Source: Paenarthrobacter nitroguajacolicus JCM 14115 (GTDB lineage Bacteria; Actinomycetota; Actinomycetes; Actinomycetales; Micrococcaceae). From it: a stretch of DNA of 63,899 nucleotides. Location: contig BBFS01000014.1 of the NCBI GenBank assembly GCA_001313365.1, positions 1-63,899 on the forward strand, in the 5' to 3' direction. Below, piece by piece: positions 1 through 9,988 of the stretch; position 1 is the first letter of the stretch; the number at the start of each line of letters is the position of its first letter. Made by a program: the position numbers and the translations under genes. The notes under the pieces were generated by a model. It was not told where the DNA came from, did no database searches, and was given only the letters and a program-made list of their open reading frames with translations.

Positions 1-333
1 TGCGTCGGTGGTCCCTGTCGTGGCGGTCGCTGTCTGAAGGCGCAGTGCCTTGGTGCCAACTACTGACGTCACGTTGGCCACCGACGCCGCAGTCTCAGCC
101 TCCGCCGTCGTGAGGGGTTCGCCGCCACCTTCGAAGCCTTGGCCGCCCGCCGGATTAACCGTCAAGGTGGTGCCAACGGAGGCGTTGAGCTCCTGGACCT
201 TGGCGCCCACTGCCTGGTTGGCCACGAGCATGGCCAACGCCAGGCCGATGGCTACGGCCAGCACGGCGACAACCGCCGTCGTTCTGATTTTGTTGCGGAA
301 GGCATTGCCTACGCTTCGGGCAAGGACGCTCAC
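1..333 (-). CDS. ABC transporter permease, MacB/FtsX type (N-terminal part)
   Basis: The gene runs off the left edge, so only about 111 N-terminal residues are present. The start is a GTG at 331-333 preceded by the ribosome binding site GAGGAGAAAC. The product begins with a short basic stretch (ARSVGNAFRNKIRT) followed by one hydrophobic segment, roughly residues 20-42 (AVVAVLAVAIGLALAMLVA), and then a Thr/Ala/Val-rich extracellular part. This is the usual beginning of MacB-type permeases: first membrane helix, then the periplasmic-core domain. Family assignment rests on this layout only; a different single-pass membrane protein is possible. No frameshift is apparent in the visible part. Confidence 0.6.
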   Translation of the reverse strand, partial: MSVLARSVGNAFRNKIRTTAVVAVLAVAIGLALAMLVANQAVGAKVQELNASVGTTLTVNPAGGQGFEGGGEPLTTAEAETAASVANVTSVVGTKALRLQTATATTGTTDA

Positions 334-477
334 GTTTCTCCTCTTGACCTGCAAGTTCGGGGGGCCCACTGGACGTGGGCTGCAGATCCAAGACTCGTGA
401 GTGCTGCTGTGCGGAAAGCCTGCCGTAGCTATGCGTGGGCTGTGAAAGTACTCGAGCCTCGTTTGAAGGCAAGAGAA

Positions 478-513
478 AGCCCCCGGCCCGCCGAATTGGC
501 GGACCGGGGGCTT
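478..513. terminator. Intrinsic terminator-like hairpin after the sugar ABC operon
   Basis: A GC-rich inverted repeat pairs GCCCCCGGCCCGCC with GGCGGACCGGGGGC around a short AATT-containing loop, with one mismatch. It lies just past the stop of the sugar-binding lipoprotein gene and before the ABC permease start, so it would end the sugar operon read on the minus strand. Confidence 0.75.
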
Positions 514-545
514 GCTGCTCTTAAGCGGTGTTACCTGGTGACCAC

Positions 546-1656
546 TTACTTGGTGATCGGGCCGAGTACCGGATCGTCAACGTAAGCCGTCTTGACGTTC
601 TCTGCCGTAACGATCTGCGGAGGCAGGAGGAATGCCGGGACGGTCTTGACGCCGTTCTTGTAGGAATCCTTGTCGTTGATTTCCAGTTCCTTGCCGGCCT
701 GGAGGTCCTTCACCATGGTGATGGCGTGCTCAACGAGCTTGCGGGTGTCCTTGTTGATAGTGGAGTACTGCTCACCGGCGATGATCGACTTGACGGACTC
801 AACTTCGGAGTCCTGGCCGGTCACGACGGGCAGCGGCTTGCCGGCGGCCTTGACGGACGTCAGGACTGCGCGGGCCAAGGTGTCGTTCGGGAGAGGACAC
901 CGTCCAGGGAAGCGGTGCCGTAGCTGCCGGTGAGCAGCGTGTCAGCGCGACGCTGGGCGTTCTCTGCCTTCCAGCCCTGAGTAACAGCCTGCTCGAACGA
1001 GGTCTGGCCGGAGACAACCTTGAGGGTTCCGTCGTCGATCTTCGGCTTCAGGACGCTCATGGCGCCGTCAAAGAAGACCTTCGCGTTGGCATCGTCGGGG
1101 GAACCGGCAAAGAGCTCGATGTTGTACGGGCCGGAAGCTTCTTGGCCTTCATACCGTCCAACAGCGCCTGGCCCTGGAGTTCACCAACCTTGAAGTTGTC
1201 GTACGCCACGTAGTAATCCACGTTCTCGGTGTTGAGAAGCAGACGGTCGTAGGCGATGACTGTGGCGCCGGAGTCCTTGGCCTGCTTGAGCTGCGTACCC
1301 AGCTGGGCGCCGTCGATGGCTCCCACGATGATCACCTTGGCACCCTTGGTGACCATGGCGCTGATCTGGTTCTGCTGCTCGGACACGCCGCCGTTGGCGA
1401 ACTGGACGTCGGGCTTGAACCCGGCGCTGCTGAGGCCATCGTTGAACAGCTTCTCCGCGAGGACCCAGTTTTCACTGGTCTTCTGCGGAAGTGCGACGCC
1501 GATCATCGAGTCCTTGGGGAACGCTTCCCCCCCGCCTGCTGTGCTGCTGCTTGAGCCGCTGTCACTGCGGCCGCAGGCTGTCAGCGCCAGTGCCGCGATG
1601 GCAGCGACTGCTGCTGCCTTTCCTGCTTTACCAAACATTCGCATATCTTGGTTCAC
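546..1656 (-). CDS. chvE: Sugar ABC transporter substrate-binding lipoprotein (ChvE-like)
   Basis: This is the extracellular receptor of a monosaccharide ABC importer. The N-terminus has a lipoprotein signal: basic start, hydrophobic stretch AAVAAIAALALTAC, and lipidated Cys in TACGRS, followed by a Ser/Gly linker. The body has the two-lobed type-1 periplasmic fold seen in ChvE-type proteins (KDSMIGVALPQKTSENWV near the start; VVTGQDSEVESVKSIIAGEQ in the second lobe). The reconstructed length of about 370 residues is normal. Two single-base losses break the frame near 1135 and 890. It is the last gene of the minus-strand operon with the ATPase and permease upstream. Related receptors bind xylose, arabinose, galactose or glucose; which sugar applies here cannot be read from the sequence. 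Confidence 0.88.
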
Positions 1657-1698
1657 TTTCTGTGTGGGTGGGGTGGAGCGAGTCTTTCAGGGAGCGGA

Positions 1699-2976
1699 TT
1701 ACGCTTCCTTGGAGATGACCTCTTTGGTGGAGGTGGTTTCGTCGGGCTTGATCTCGTTGTTGCGCTGGAAGTTCTTCATGAGCAGCCCGGTAATGGACCG
1801 CTTGCCCTGCGACTTGTTGTAAACATCGAAGGCGACTGCTGCAAGGAGCACCAGGCCCTTGATGATCTGGGTGAGGTCGCGCCGACGCCCAGCAGCTGAA
1901 GGCCGTTGTTGAGGACAGCCATGACCAGGCCACCAACGATCGAGCCGATCACGGTGCCAACACCACCGGTGACGGCTGCGCCACCGATGAAGACTGCCGC
2001 AATGGCGTCCAGTTCCCAACCGACGCCGTCGAACGGACCGGAAGCGGTGGAACGTCCAACGAAGATCATGCCTGCCAGGCCAGCCAGGACGGACATGTTC
2101 ATCATGACCAGGAAGTTGACCTTCTTGGACTGCACGCCGGACAGCTCAGCTGCGTGGCGGTTGCCACCCACTGCGTAGACGTGACGGCCGAGGACGGTCT
2201 TGTCAGCGATGAAACCGTAGATGAGAACCAGCACGGCCAGGATCAGGCCGGGGGGGATCGGGAAGGACGTGCCGGGGGGGCGACCCGTGGCGAACAGGTA
2301 TGTAGCGTAGAGGATGGCGCCGCAGATCAGGACCAGCTTGGTGACTTCGACCCAAAGTTCAGGAACTTCGGCGCCCAGCGCCTTGCTGGTGGCGCGGGCA
2401 CGCAGGGACATGATGACCACGAACGCAGCTGCAATGATGCCCAGCAGCAGGGTGAGGTTGTTGAAGCCTGTATTAGGGCCAATCTCGGGCAGGTAGCCGG
2501 AACCAAGGAACTGGAAGTCCTGGGGAACGGGGGATGGTGTTGGACTTGCCCACGAACTGGTTGAAGCCACGGAACAACAGCATGCCGGCCAGGGTCACAA
2601 TGAAGCTGGTATGCCCACATACGCCACCCAGAATCCTTGCCAGGCTCCGATCACTGCTCCCAGGAGCAGGCCGAAGAGCACCCCCCCTGCCCACCAAGGC
2701 AGACCCCCCCAGTCGCGCATTGCCAAGCCACGAAGACGCCCACGAAGGCGGCAACGGAACCCACGGAAAGGTCGATGTGGCCGGCAATGATGACCAGGAC
2801 CATGCCGATGGCCAGGATCAGGATGTAGGAGTTGCCGTTGAACAGGTTGATCACGTTGCCGGGCGTCAGGTACGGCCGTCCGTGAAGATCTGGAAGAAGA
2901 CGATAAGTGCCACCAGGGCAAAGATCATGCCGAACTGGCGGGTATTGCCACCAAATAGCTTCTTGAGCGCGTTCAT
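1699..2976 (-). CDS. mmsB: Sugar ABC transporter permease (GguB/MmsB type)
   Basis: Membrane component of the monosaccharide importer. The start is ATG at 2974-2976 (MNALKKLFGGNTRQFG) and the end is the ISKEA tail at 1699. Signature of the ribose/xylose permease family is visible: AGHIDLSVGSVAAFVGV, TLAGMLLFRGFNQ, KTVLGRHVYAVGGNRHAAELSGV and AVTGGVGTVIGSIVGG. About ten hydrophobic segments are expected over some 425 residues, a length typical of the long MmsB/GguB branch. The frame changes at least four times (near 2870, 2725, 2600-2550 and 1880), several of them at 7-nt G or C runs. It sits between the ATPase and receptor genes of the same operon. Confidence 0.87.
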
Positions 2977-3025
2977 TGTTTTGGTCCTTGTGTCAGGAAG
3001 GGGGCGGGGGGGCGAGGCCAAAGGG

Positions 3026-4583
3026 TCAGGCTGCTTTGCGGGCGGACGTCATAAGCTTCATCAGGCTTTCCTGGCTTGCTTCGTTTTTGTCCAGGACGCC
3101 TGTTATGGCGCCTTCGAAGATGGTGTAGATCCGGTCGGACAGGCCCAGGAGCTCAGGAAGCTCCGAGGAAATGACAATCACTCCCTTGCCCTGGTTCGCC
3201 AGCTTCTGGATGATGCCGTAGATCTCGTACTTGGCGCCGACGTCAATGCCACGGGTGGGTTCGTCCAGGATCAGGAGATCCGGATCTGTGAACATCCATT
3301 TGGCCAGGACCACCTTCTGCTGGTTGCCGCCGGAAAGCTTGGCAACGCCTTCCTCAACCGACGGCGTCTTGGTCCGCAGCGATTTCCGGTACTCCTCGGC
3401 AACGGAGAACTCCTTGCGGGTGTCCACTACCGTGTAGTTGCTGATCTTGTTCAGCGCCGCCGAAACCGTGGTGGTCTTGATGTCATCCAGCAGGTTCAAG
3501 CCCAGGGACTTCCGGTCCTCAGTGACGTAGCCGAGTCCGGCGTCGATCGCTTGACGAACGGTGCGAAGGTTGACCTGCTTGCCGTCCTTGTAGACCTGGC
3601 CCTTGATGAACCGGCCATAGGAATGCCCAAAGAGCGAGCGGGCCAGTTCCGTGCGTCCTGCCCCCCCCATGAGCCTGCGAAGCCAACGATTTCGCCGCGG
3701 CGCACAAAGAAGTTCGAACCCTTGCAGATCAAGCGGTCCTGGATCTGCGGGTGCCCAACGGTCCAGTCCTTGACCTCGAAGAAGACCTCGCCAATCTTGG
3801 GTTCGTGATCCGGGAAGCGGGATTCGAGCGTCCTGCCCACCATGCCCTTGATGATGCGGTCTTCGTCCACGCCGTCACGCTTGACGTTGAGGGTTTCGAT
3901 GGACTTGCCGTCACGGATGATGGTGATCTCGTCCGCGATCTGTTCGATCTCGTTGAGTTTGTGGGAATGATGATCGAGGTGATGCCCTTGCCCTTCAGGC
4001 CAAGGATCAGGTCCAGCAAGTGCTGGGAGTCGGACTCGTTCAGTGCGGCGGTGGGCTCGTCCAGGATCAGGAGCTTCACGGACTTGTTCAGAGCCTTGGC
4101 GATCTCCACCAGCTGCTGCTTGCCGACGCCGATTTCCTTGATGGGGGTATCGGGATCTTCCCTGAGCCGACACGGGCCAGCAGCTCGAGGGAACGCTTCC
4201 GGGCTTCTGCCCAGTCGATCACTCCCCCACTTGGTGGGTTCGTTGCCCAGGAAGATGTTCTCCATGATGGACAGTTCCGGGATCAGCGCCAGTTCCTGGT
4301 GGATGATCACGATGCCGGCCGCTTCGCTTGCGCGGATGTCCTTGAATTGCTGCGTTTCCGCCTGGTACACGATGTCGCCCGTGTAGCTTCCGTACCCGTA
4401 AACGCCGGATAGAACTTTCATGAGCGTGGATTTGCCGGCACCGTTTTCGCCACAGATGGCGTGGATTTCGCCGGCCATCACGCGCAGGCTCACATTCGAC
4501 AAGGCCTTCACTCCAGGAAATTCCTTGGTGATGGAACGCATCTCCAAAAGGATGGGTTCACCTTGCGTGTCGAGGGATGTCAT
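3026..4583 (-). CDS. mmsA: Sugar ABC transporter ATP-binding protein, tandem ATPase domains (GguA/MmsA type)
   Basis: Energises the sugar importer. The product holds two ABC domains in about 519 residues. Domain 1 has Walker [10 protein letters not shown] (about residue 45) and Walker [12 protein letters not shown]; domain 2 has its signature LSGGNQQKV and Walker [15 protein letters not shown], as in monosaccharide ABC ATPases. Domain 2 also carries the usual degenerate GLMGAGRTEL loop near 3660, where the G run in the DNA appears lengthened. Frame breaks lie near 4165, 3965 and 3668. It is the first gene of the operon; the start ATG at 4581-4583 follows a leader containing the presumed ROK operator. 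Confidence 0.9.
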
Positions 4584-4645
4584 CAGCCCTTACGCCTCCA
4601 ATGCATGACTTCGTTGTCGGCCCCCGCAATGACGAGGCTGTCTGA

Positions 4646-4688
4646 TCAAAAAGTAAACTGGATCACCCATCTTGTCGTCAAGACTTGA
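4646..4688 (-). promoter_or_regulatory. Sugar ABC operon promoter with two candidate ROK operator elements
   Basis: Read on the minus strand, a -35 element TTGACG (4676-4681) and a -10-like TTTACT (4652-4657) are separated by 18 bases. The -10 overlaps GTTTACTTTTTGA (4646-4658), which recurs almost unchanged upstream of the ROK gene (5946-5958, 11 of 13 identical). The -35 overlaps the inverted repeat TCAAG-A-CTTGA (4678-4688). The placement fits a repressor that blocks polymerase. Operator identity is inference; the two elements and the repeat are directly visible. Confidence 0.55.
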
Positions 4689-4713
4689 ACGCATGATCCA
4701 GCTAACGATTTCG

Positions 4714-5912
4714 TTACCTTCCGGTAATGCCTGCGTGTTGGAACACCAAAGCGGCGGCTCCCAGGGCCTCTGCGCGTGCTCCGAGGGACGACATCGCGAG
4801 GTGGGTTGTCTCTCCCACCACGGGTACAGCATGCCGGACAAGGCCGCGGCGGATGGGGGGGTCCAGGAGGAGGTCGCCGAGGCCCGCCAAGGGTCCACCG
4901 ACAACGATCACTTCAGGTTTATCAGGTTGGAGACATTGCCCAAGCGCGGCCCACTGCCAGGCCGGCATCGTCCACCACACGCTGGGTTGCGGAGTCTCCG
5001 GCCAAACAATTGCGGACGATGTCCTGCGGGGGGGTCAGGAGCTTCTCCTGCCCGCGACCCAGGAGCTCGATCATGGTGGTGGTTGAGGCAATGGTTTCCA
5101 GGCACCCGCGGTTGCCGCAGCGGCACACCAATCCGTGTTCATGGATGGTGGCATGGCCGATTTCTCCGGTGATGCCTACGTTCCCGTAATAGGGCAGTCC
5201 GTTCAGGATCAGGCCGGCGCCGATGCCCGAGCCGATCTTGAGGAACATGAGGTTGGAGACCCCCGCTATGCGGGCCCCATGTCACTTCCGACAACGCACC
5301 AAGATTGGCGTCGTTATCAACAAAGACGGGGCAGTTGAGCGCTTCCTCCAAGCGATGAAGGATGTCGATGCCCACCCATTCGGGGAGGATGGCGCCCTGG
5401 GCAACCGTACCTGTGCGGCGGTCTATGGGCCCCGGAATGCCGGCACCTGCTCCCACCACTGCAGTGCGGTCTATGCCATTTTCACGCAGTAGCCTGTCAA
5501 GGAGTGGGACTGCCGCCGCGATGCCCTCTTCCGCCTGGTGGCCCAGCGGTAGTTCCATGTAATCCTCTGCAATCACGTGGTACCCCCCCAACGATGCCAA
5601 CACCACCCTCAGGTGCCGGCGCCCGAAGTCGATTCCGACGGCGACTGCACCGTTGCTGTTGAGTCTCACGTTGGTTGCCCGGCGCCCCGAGCTTGTGGTC
5701 GGCTCGGTGGAAACCAGTCCGGCGTCCTGCATGATTTTCACGATGTTGGAGATGGTGGCCGTGGAAAGACCGGTCTGCCGGGAAAGCTCCGCCTGCGTAG
5801 ACGGCCCGCTCAGCAAACACTCGATGATGCGTTGCTGATTCAGGTGTCGCAGCGCGGACTGCGAGCCGGGTTTTCTTGGATGGCTCTTCGTTGAGCGCTG
5901 CGTAGCGGGCAT
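4714..5912 (-). CDS. ROK-family transcriptional regulator (XylR-like)
   Basis: Sugar-responsive repressor of the NagC/XylR class. The N-terminal winged helix-turn-helix is seen at NQQRIIECLLSGPSTQAELSRQTGLSTATISNIVKIMQDAGLV, followed by a ROK sugar-kinase-like domain with VAVGIDFGRRHLRVV, the VFVDNDANLGAL segment and the zinc-binding motif CRCGNRGCLET. The zinc motif and the GEIGH loop are intact. Reconstructed length is about 399 residues, normal for the family. The start is taken as ATG 5910-5912; an in-frame TTG at 5933 is possible. Frame breaks occur near 5255-5280 and 4950. The gene lies upstream of the sugar ABC operon on the same strand and probably controls it and itself. Confidence 0.88.
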
Positions 5913-5945
5913 GACAAGAAGATTGCCCCACAAGCAACCTTGTAG

Positions 5946-5958
5946 TCAAGAAGTGAAC
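5946..5958 (-). promoter_or_regulatory. Candidate ROK operator upstream of its own gene
   Basis: GTTCACTTCTTGA on the minus strand matches GTTTACTTTTTGA at the sugar ABC promoter in 11 of 13 positions. It lies about 35 bases upstream of the ROK start, which suggests autoregulation. This is inferred from the pairwise match alone. Confidence 0.45.
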
Positions 5959-6015
5959 ACAGCAAGTCAACCCTGCCCGACATACTCCAACGCAAGATCG
6001 AGAGATACGTACCCC

Positions 6016-6074
6016 TTGTGAGGCCCGTTATGCGCACTATGAACCCATGTTTGCCTGCAGAGCGGGCCTCGCAA
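6016..6074. repeat. Intergenic palindrome, GAGGCCC family, copy 1
   Basis: The outer arms TTGTGAGGCCCG and CGGGCCTCGCAA pair around a less ordered centre. The right arm shares CAGAGCGGGCCTCGCA with the hairpin at 13234-13292. It occupies the space between the divergent ROK and amidase genes, where a terminator would not be expected, so it may be a dispersed repeat. Confidence 0.5.
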
Positions 6075-6225
6075 CAGGGGGGGAGCGGCGTGCATTGCGT
6101 CCCGATCCGGAGGTGCGCGGGTCCAATTGCCTCACCCGCCGAGCAAGTCCCGGGCCTACGCTGGAAGCAAGAAACGTCCCGGGCACGTGTAGGAGGCATC
6201 GGGATCAGGCGAAACCAAGGTGGTA

Positions 6226-7030
6226 ATGATGCTGCTCTCAGTCCTGCAGGCGAACGCTTCCGTCATGGACGTTGAGGCGAACCTGCGCACAATCGACGAC
6301 GCCGCGCAGCGCGCCGCCCAAGCCGGGTCCGGGCTGCTCCTCACTCCGGAGCTGTTCCCCGTTGGCTACGCACCCGTGCGGCTCCACGCTGAACTGGACC
6401 CATCTACGCTCCCCGGCATCCGTGAACGGCTGGCCGGCATCGCCCGGACCAACGGCATTGGCTTGGTTTATAGCCTTCCGGCGCCCGCAGCGGGAAATGA
6501 AGGGAGCTGGCACATCACCGCCACCCTCCTCGACGCCGAAGCAACGAGGTCCTCAACTACGCCAAAGTGCACCTCTTCGGTCCGGAGGAGCACAAAGCGT
6601 TCGTCGGCGCCCAAGAACCTCCCGCCGTCGTGGATTTCAACGGGATCCGCACATCGATGCTGATTTGCTACGACGTCGAGTTCCCGGAAGCCGTCCGTGC
6701 CGCCGCCACACGAGGTGCTGAACTTCTGCTCGTGCCAACTGCCCTTTCCGCCGGGTTCGACAACGTGCCGCAGGTCCTCATCCGTGCCCGCGCCTTGGAA
6801 AGCCAACTCAACGTGGCCTACGCCAACCACAGCGGACACGAGGACATCTACAACTTCCTGGGCGGCAGCGTTGTTGCCGGACCAGATGGATCGTTGCTTG
6901 CCGCTGCGGGGGGGAGTCCGCAACCCTGTTGTTCGCGGAGGTCGGCACGGAGTCAGTAAAAGCGGCACGCGAAGAAGTCCCGTACCTGCGCGAACGCCGG
7001 CCGGAACTCTACGAAGAATGGGACAACTAG
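6226..7030 (+). CDS. davA: Nitrilase-superfamily amidase, DavA-like (5-aminopentanamidase)
   Basis: Probably hydrolyses 5-aminopentanamide, the product of lysine 2-monooxygenase, to 5-aminovalerate and ammonia in the cytoplasm. The carbon-nitrogen hydrolase triad is visible: Glu in LLTPELFPVGY (about residue 40), Lys in NYAKVHLFGPEE, and Cys in MLICYDVEFPE. The neighbouring NVPQVLIRARALESQ, VAYANHSG, GGSVVAGPDGSLLA and VPYLRERRPEL segments resemble DavA. Length is about 268 residues, as in the family. Frame breaks are near 6543 (a lost G in GAAGGCAAC) and at the 7-G run near 6908. The start is ATG 6226 or 6229. Its TAG stop overlaps the TAG stop of the convergent PucR gene. The substrate assignment rests on the DavB-like gene in the same locus. 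Confidence 0.8.
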
Positions 7031-8643
7031 TCGCCCGTCGAATCACCGGAAAGGCCAGCGACCAGCTCATCCACGTATTGCAACGCAAACCACAGCTCGG
7101 CCCGAACCTGCGCCTGGTTGAGGTCCATGTCCAGCAGCTCGCCGAGCACGCCGATCTGCCGCCGCACGCTGTTGCGGTGCAGCCCCCAGCAGCTTGGCCG
7201 AGCCGTCCCAACTGCCGTTCTCGCTAAGCCAACCGCGCAAGACAGCAAGAAGCGGGTCCCGACGGTCCGGTTCAAGCGCGAGCACGGGTGCAAGGAGTCG
7301 TTCGGCCAGCATGGTCCCGGCTTCGCGGCCCAGCAGACCTGAGACAGACCACGTGACCTCATCAACGCGGGCGCTCTTGCCGGTGGAAAGAACGCGGCTT
7401 CGCAGGGAGCTTGCACGTTGGTAGCCGCTCGGAGTCCAAGGAGCTCGGTTGGTTCCCCCGATGACCAGCCGCCAGCCCAGCTTCTCCACGTCGGCCAGCA
7501 AGGAATCGTCCACCCGCAAACGGGTAATGGCCGCGAAACCGTACTCGGTAATTTCCACCAGTTTGGTATCGAACAGCCTCCGCCACTGCAGCACTTCCCT
7601 CACCGGTCCGTCGTCTGCCGCTCCGTCCACCCTGATGCCCTGCACCACCCGCATCTGTGCCGAACGAGTGGAGGACAGGCTCTGCGCCAGCAGGTCCTTG
7701 AGCCCGTTGACATGTTTAGTGCCACCCGACGCAACCGAATCCGGGTGCAACAAAACAGCTGTAGCCAGCTGGCTCGGTGCCAATGAGCCACTGGTTCGCT
7801 GCCTCACCAACAACTCCAGCAAGCCCACGGCCGACTGCACCACATTGTTTTGCGCAGGCGTCAGCGGTGCATCCGAACCGAGGATCAAAGCGCCAAGGTT
7901 GGCATCCTTAGTGCTGCGCAATGGGTGCCCGAACACCAATCCCGAACCCGGCTGTTCGAAACCGTCCATCTCCACCCGTGGACCGCTGCCGGACAGCAAC
8001 CGCTCCAGGAGAGGTGTCAACAAGGAATGCTCGACGCCGCTGCTGCCGCCGGCGTTGTGCCCCCCCGGGCGCGGACCCGTCCGTCAGCGCCCACCAGAAC
8101 AGCCCACACGGGCACCCTCTGCACCAGGGCGGCCAACAGTTCATGTTCGGGCCGGGGGGGAGAGGACCGCCCGCATGAGTTGGCGGTTGGTGTCGGCCAG
8201 TTGCCGGAAGACCCGCGCGTTGTCAGTTTCCAGAAGCTGGGAGAACTCCAAGCCAATCGCCGCGAAAGGCACAGACTCCGGTACCTCGAACAACGTGAGG
8301 TTGTGCTTGCGGCAAGCGTCCAGCAGGACGTCCGGGACGGCGTCGAAATAGGGCCTGATACCGAAGCCGAGGGCCGCAACCTTGGCACCCACGAGCCGCC
8401 GTACGTAGCGTCCACCTTGGCCGCCGAGCCGCCCTTCCCAAGGAAAGGCAACCCGGCGGTGAGGAGGAACTCGCCCTCCGGCAGGTACGGCGTAGGGTCT
8501 TCGAGCTCACTCGGTTCCACCCACCGCAGCAGCGAGGTCCCGCTGCCGCCGTCGTGAAGCATTTTCAACTCCGGCGGCAGCTGCTCCAGGAACTGCTCGA
8601 GCGTGACAAAACTCAGGCGGGCGGTGGCGGGCTCAGGCGACAT
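7027..8643 (-). CDS. PucR-family transcriptional regulator
   Basis: Likely local regulator of the lysine cassette. Order of parts: an N-terminal PucR domain (SFVTLEQFLEQLPPELKMLHDG, PYLPEGEFLLTAGLPF, VAALGFGIRPYFDAVPDVLLDACRKHNLTLFEVP), a central GGDEF-like/CdaR region, and a C-terminal helix-turn-helix typical of the family (LGLHRNSVRRQIGVLGELLDMDLNQAQVRAELWFALQY). Reconstructed length is about 539 residues. Frame breaks fall near 8395, 8150, 8040 and 7195, most at 7-nt runs. The ATG at 8641-8643 lies inside the 3' end of the racemase gene (11-base overlap), so the two are probably translated together. The effector is unknown. Confidence 0.85.
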
Positions 8644-9887
8644 TGCCCTGCCCGGCGGCGGCCGGCTCCTGGTAGTCGGGGGGGCACTCGTAAGCGGTGT
8701 CCTGATTGGCGCTGCTTGCGTAGGCGCGTGGCAGGCGCGGTGCAATCCTGTTGATGATCTCGTCGCCGTGGCTTCCGATCGCGGCACCCCAGTCGTCGGC
8801 GCTCGCCGCCCCGCATGCCGGGTCACCGAACAACACTGCGGTGTCCCCGACGTCGATTCCCGAAGCGTCCGGTCCGAGGTCCACCATGAACTGGTCCATG
8901 CAGACCTTGCCGATCACCGGCACCGCGCGTCCGGCCACGTTCACAACGGAGCGGCCGCTGATGCCCTTGGGGGGGATACCGTCCGCGTAACCGAGCGGGA
9001 TGAGCCCGAGGTAGCGCGGTTCGTAGGTGATGGCCTGGTGTTCGTAGCTGACGCCTGTGCCTGCCGGGACCTTCTTGACCATGACCAGCGGCGCCGTCAC
9101 GCTGAGCGCCGGACGCAAGCCAAAGTCAGCCGGGCTCAGGTGATCGGCGGGGGGGCAAGCCCGTAAATGGCCAGTCCCGCGCGGACCATGTCGAAGTGGA
9201 ATTCGGGCCGGTCCAGGATATTGGCAGAACTGGAAACATGCCGTAGGTCGGGGCTCAGTCCGGCCTCGCGCGCTTGGTGAACGGCGTCCTCGAACTCCGC
9301 GACGGCGGTGGCGTTACCGGGGTGCGCGGGGACATCGGCCCAGGCCAGATGGGTCCAGAGGCCTCGAACACGGAGGGTCCCGTCCAGCTCAGCTTGCCGT
9401 GCCTGCGCCACAAGTTCAGCCAGTCTTCCTTTCGTGCACCGCCGCGGCTGAGGCCGCTGTCCAGTTCCAAATGCACGACGGCGGGACGGCCAAGGCGTTT
9501 CGCGATTCCTACCAGCACCTCCAGTTGACTGACGCTTCCGAGGGACACATCAATGTCGTTTTCCAGCGCCTCAAGGATGGTGGCGCTTGTCTGGGATGCC
9601 AGATACAGCCACGAAAGTATGGGGACTGTGATGCCCGCTTGGCGGAGTGCGATAGCTTCACTGAGCTGGGCTGTGCCAAGCCAGTCTGCGCCAGCTTCCA
9701 CCGCTGTGCGAGCAACTTCCACCAGGCCGTGGCCGTAGGCGTTGCCCTTGACTACGGCCATGAAGTGCGGCGCGCCGGTGCGATTTTTCAGGGCCTTGAC
9801 GTTGTCTGAAATGGCAGACAGGTCCACGTTGACCTGTCCGGAAAGGGCTGCAGCGGCAGCCTCTTGATAGTGTGCATTACGTCTCAT
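8633..9887 (-). CDS. alr: Alanine racemase family PLP enzyme
   Basis: Interconverts L- and D-amino acids with pyridoxal phosphate. The PLP lysine lies in FMAVVKGNAYGHG (about residue 43), and the second catalytic residue, Tyr, is in the C-terminal barrel around GTGVSYEHQ. The segments HVSSSANIL, FDMVRAGLAIYGL and GKVCMDQFMVDLG are typical of Alr. About 418 residues, slightly long. Frame breaks are near 9390 and 9130. It lies between a PucR gene and an amino-acid permease in a lysine-degradation locus, so it may convert D-lysine to the L form rather than, or besides, making D-alanine for peptidoglycan. The sequence cannot settle substrate preference. Confidence 0.9.
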
Positions 9888-9895
9888 GGTTGAAC

Positions 9896-9901
9896 ACTAT
9901 A
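9896..9901 (-). promoter_or_regulatory. -10 element TATAGT of the racemase-pucR unit
   Basis: TATAGT on the minus strand lies eight bases before the racemase ATG, giving a leader of almost zero length. No convincing ribosome binding site is present between them, which fits leaderless or near-leaderless translation. Confidence 0.45.
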
Positions 9902-9988
9902 GGTCATTTTGCACCGCGGTGAGAGGTGGCTCACATGCCAGTCTTGTGGAGGGGGGGAAATCGAAACTACTTTGAAGGGACGTCAAGG

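Noticed and set aside
155..472. Minus-strand open frame of about 105 codons near the left edge
   Set aside because: It overlaps the ABC permease start in another frame. The permease frame has a better ribosome binding site and a membrane helix.
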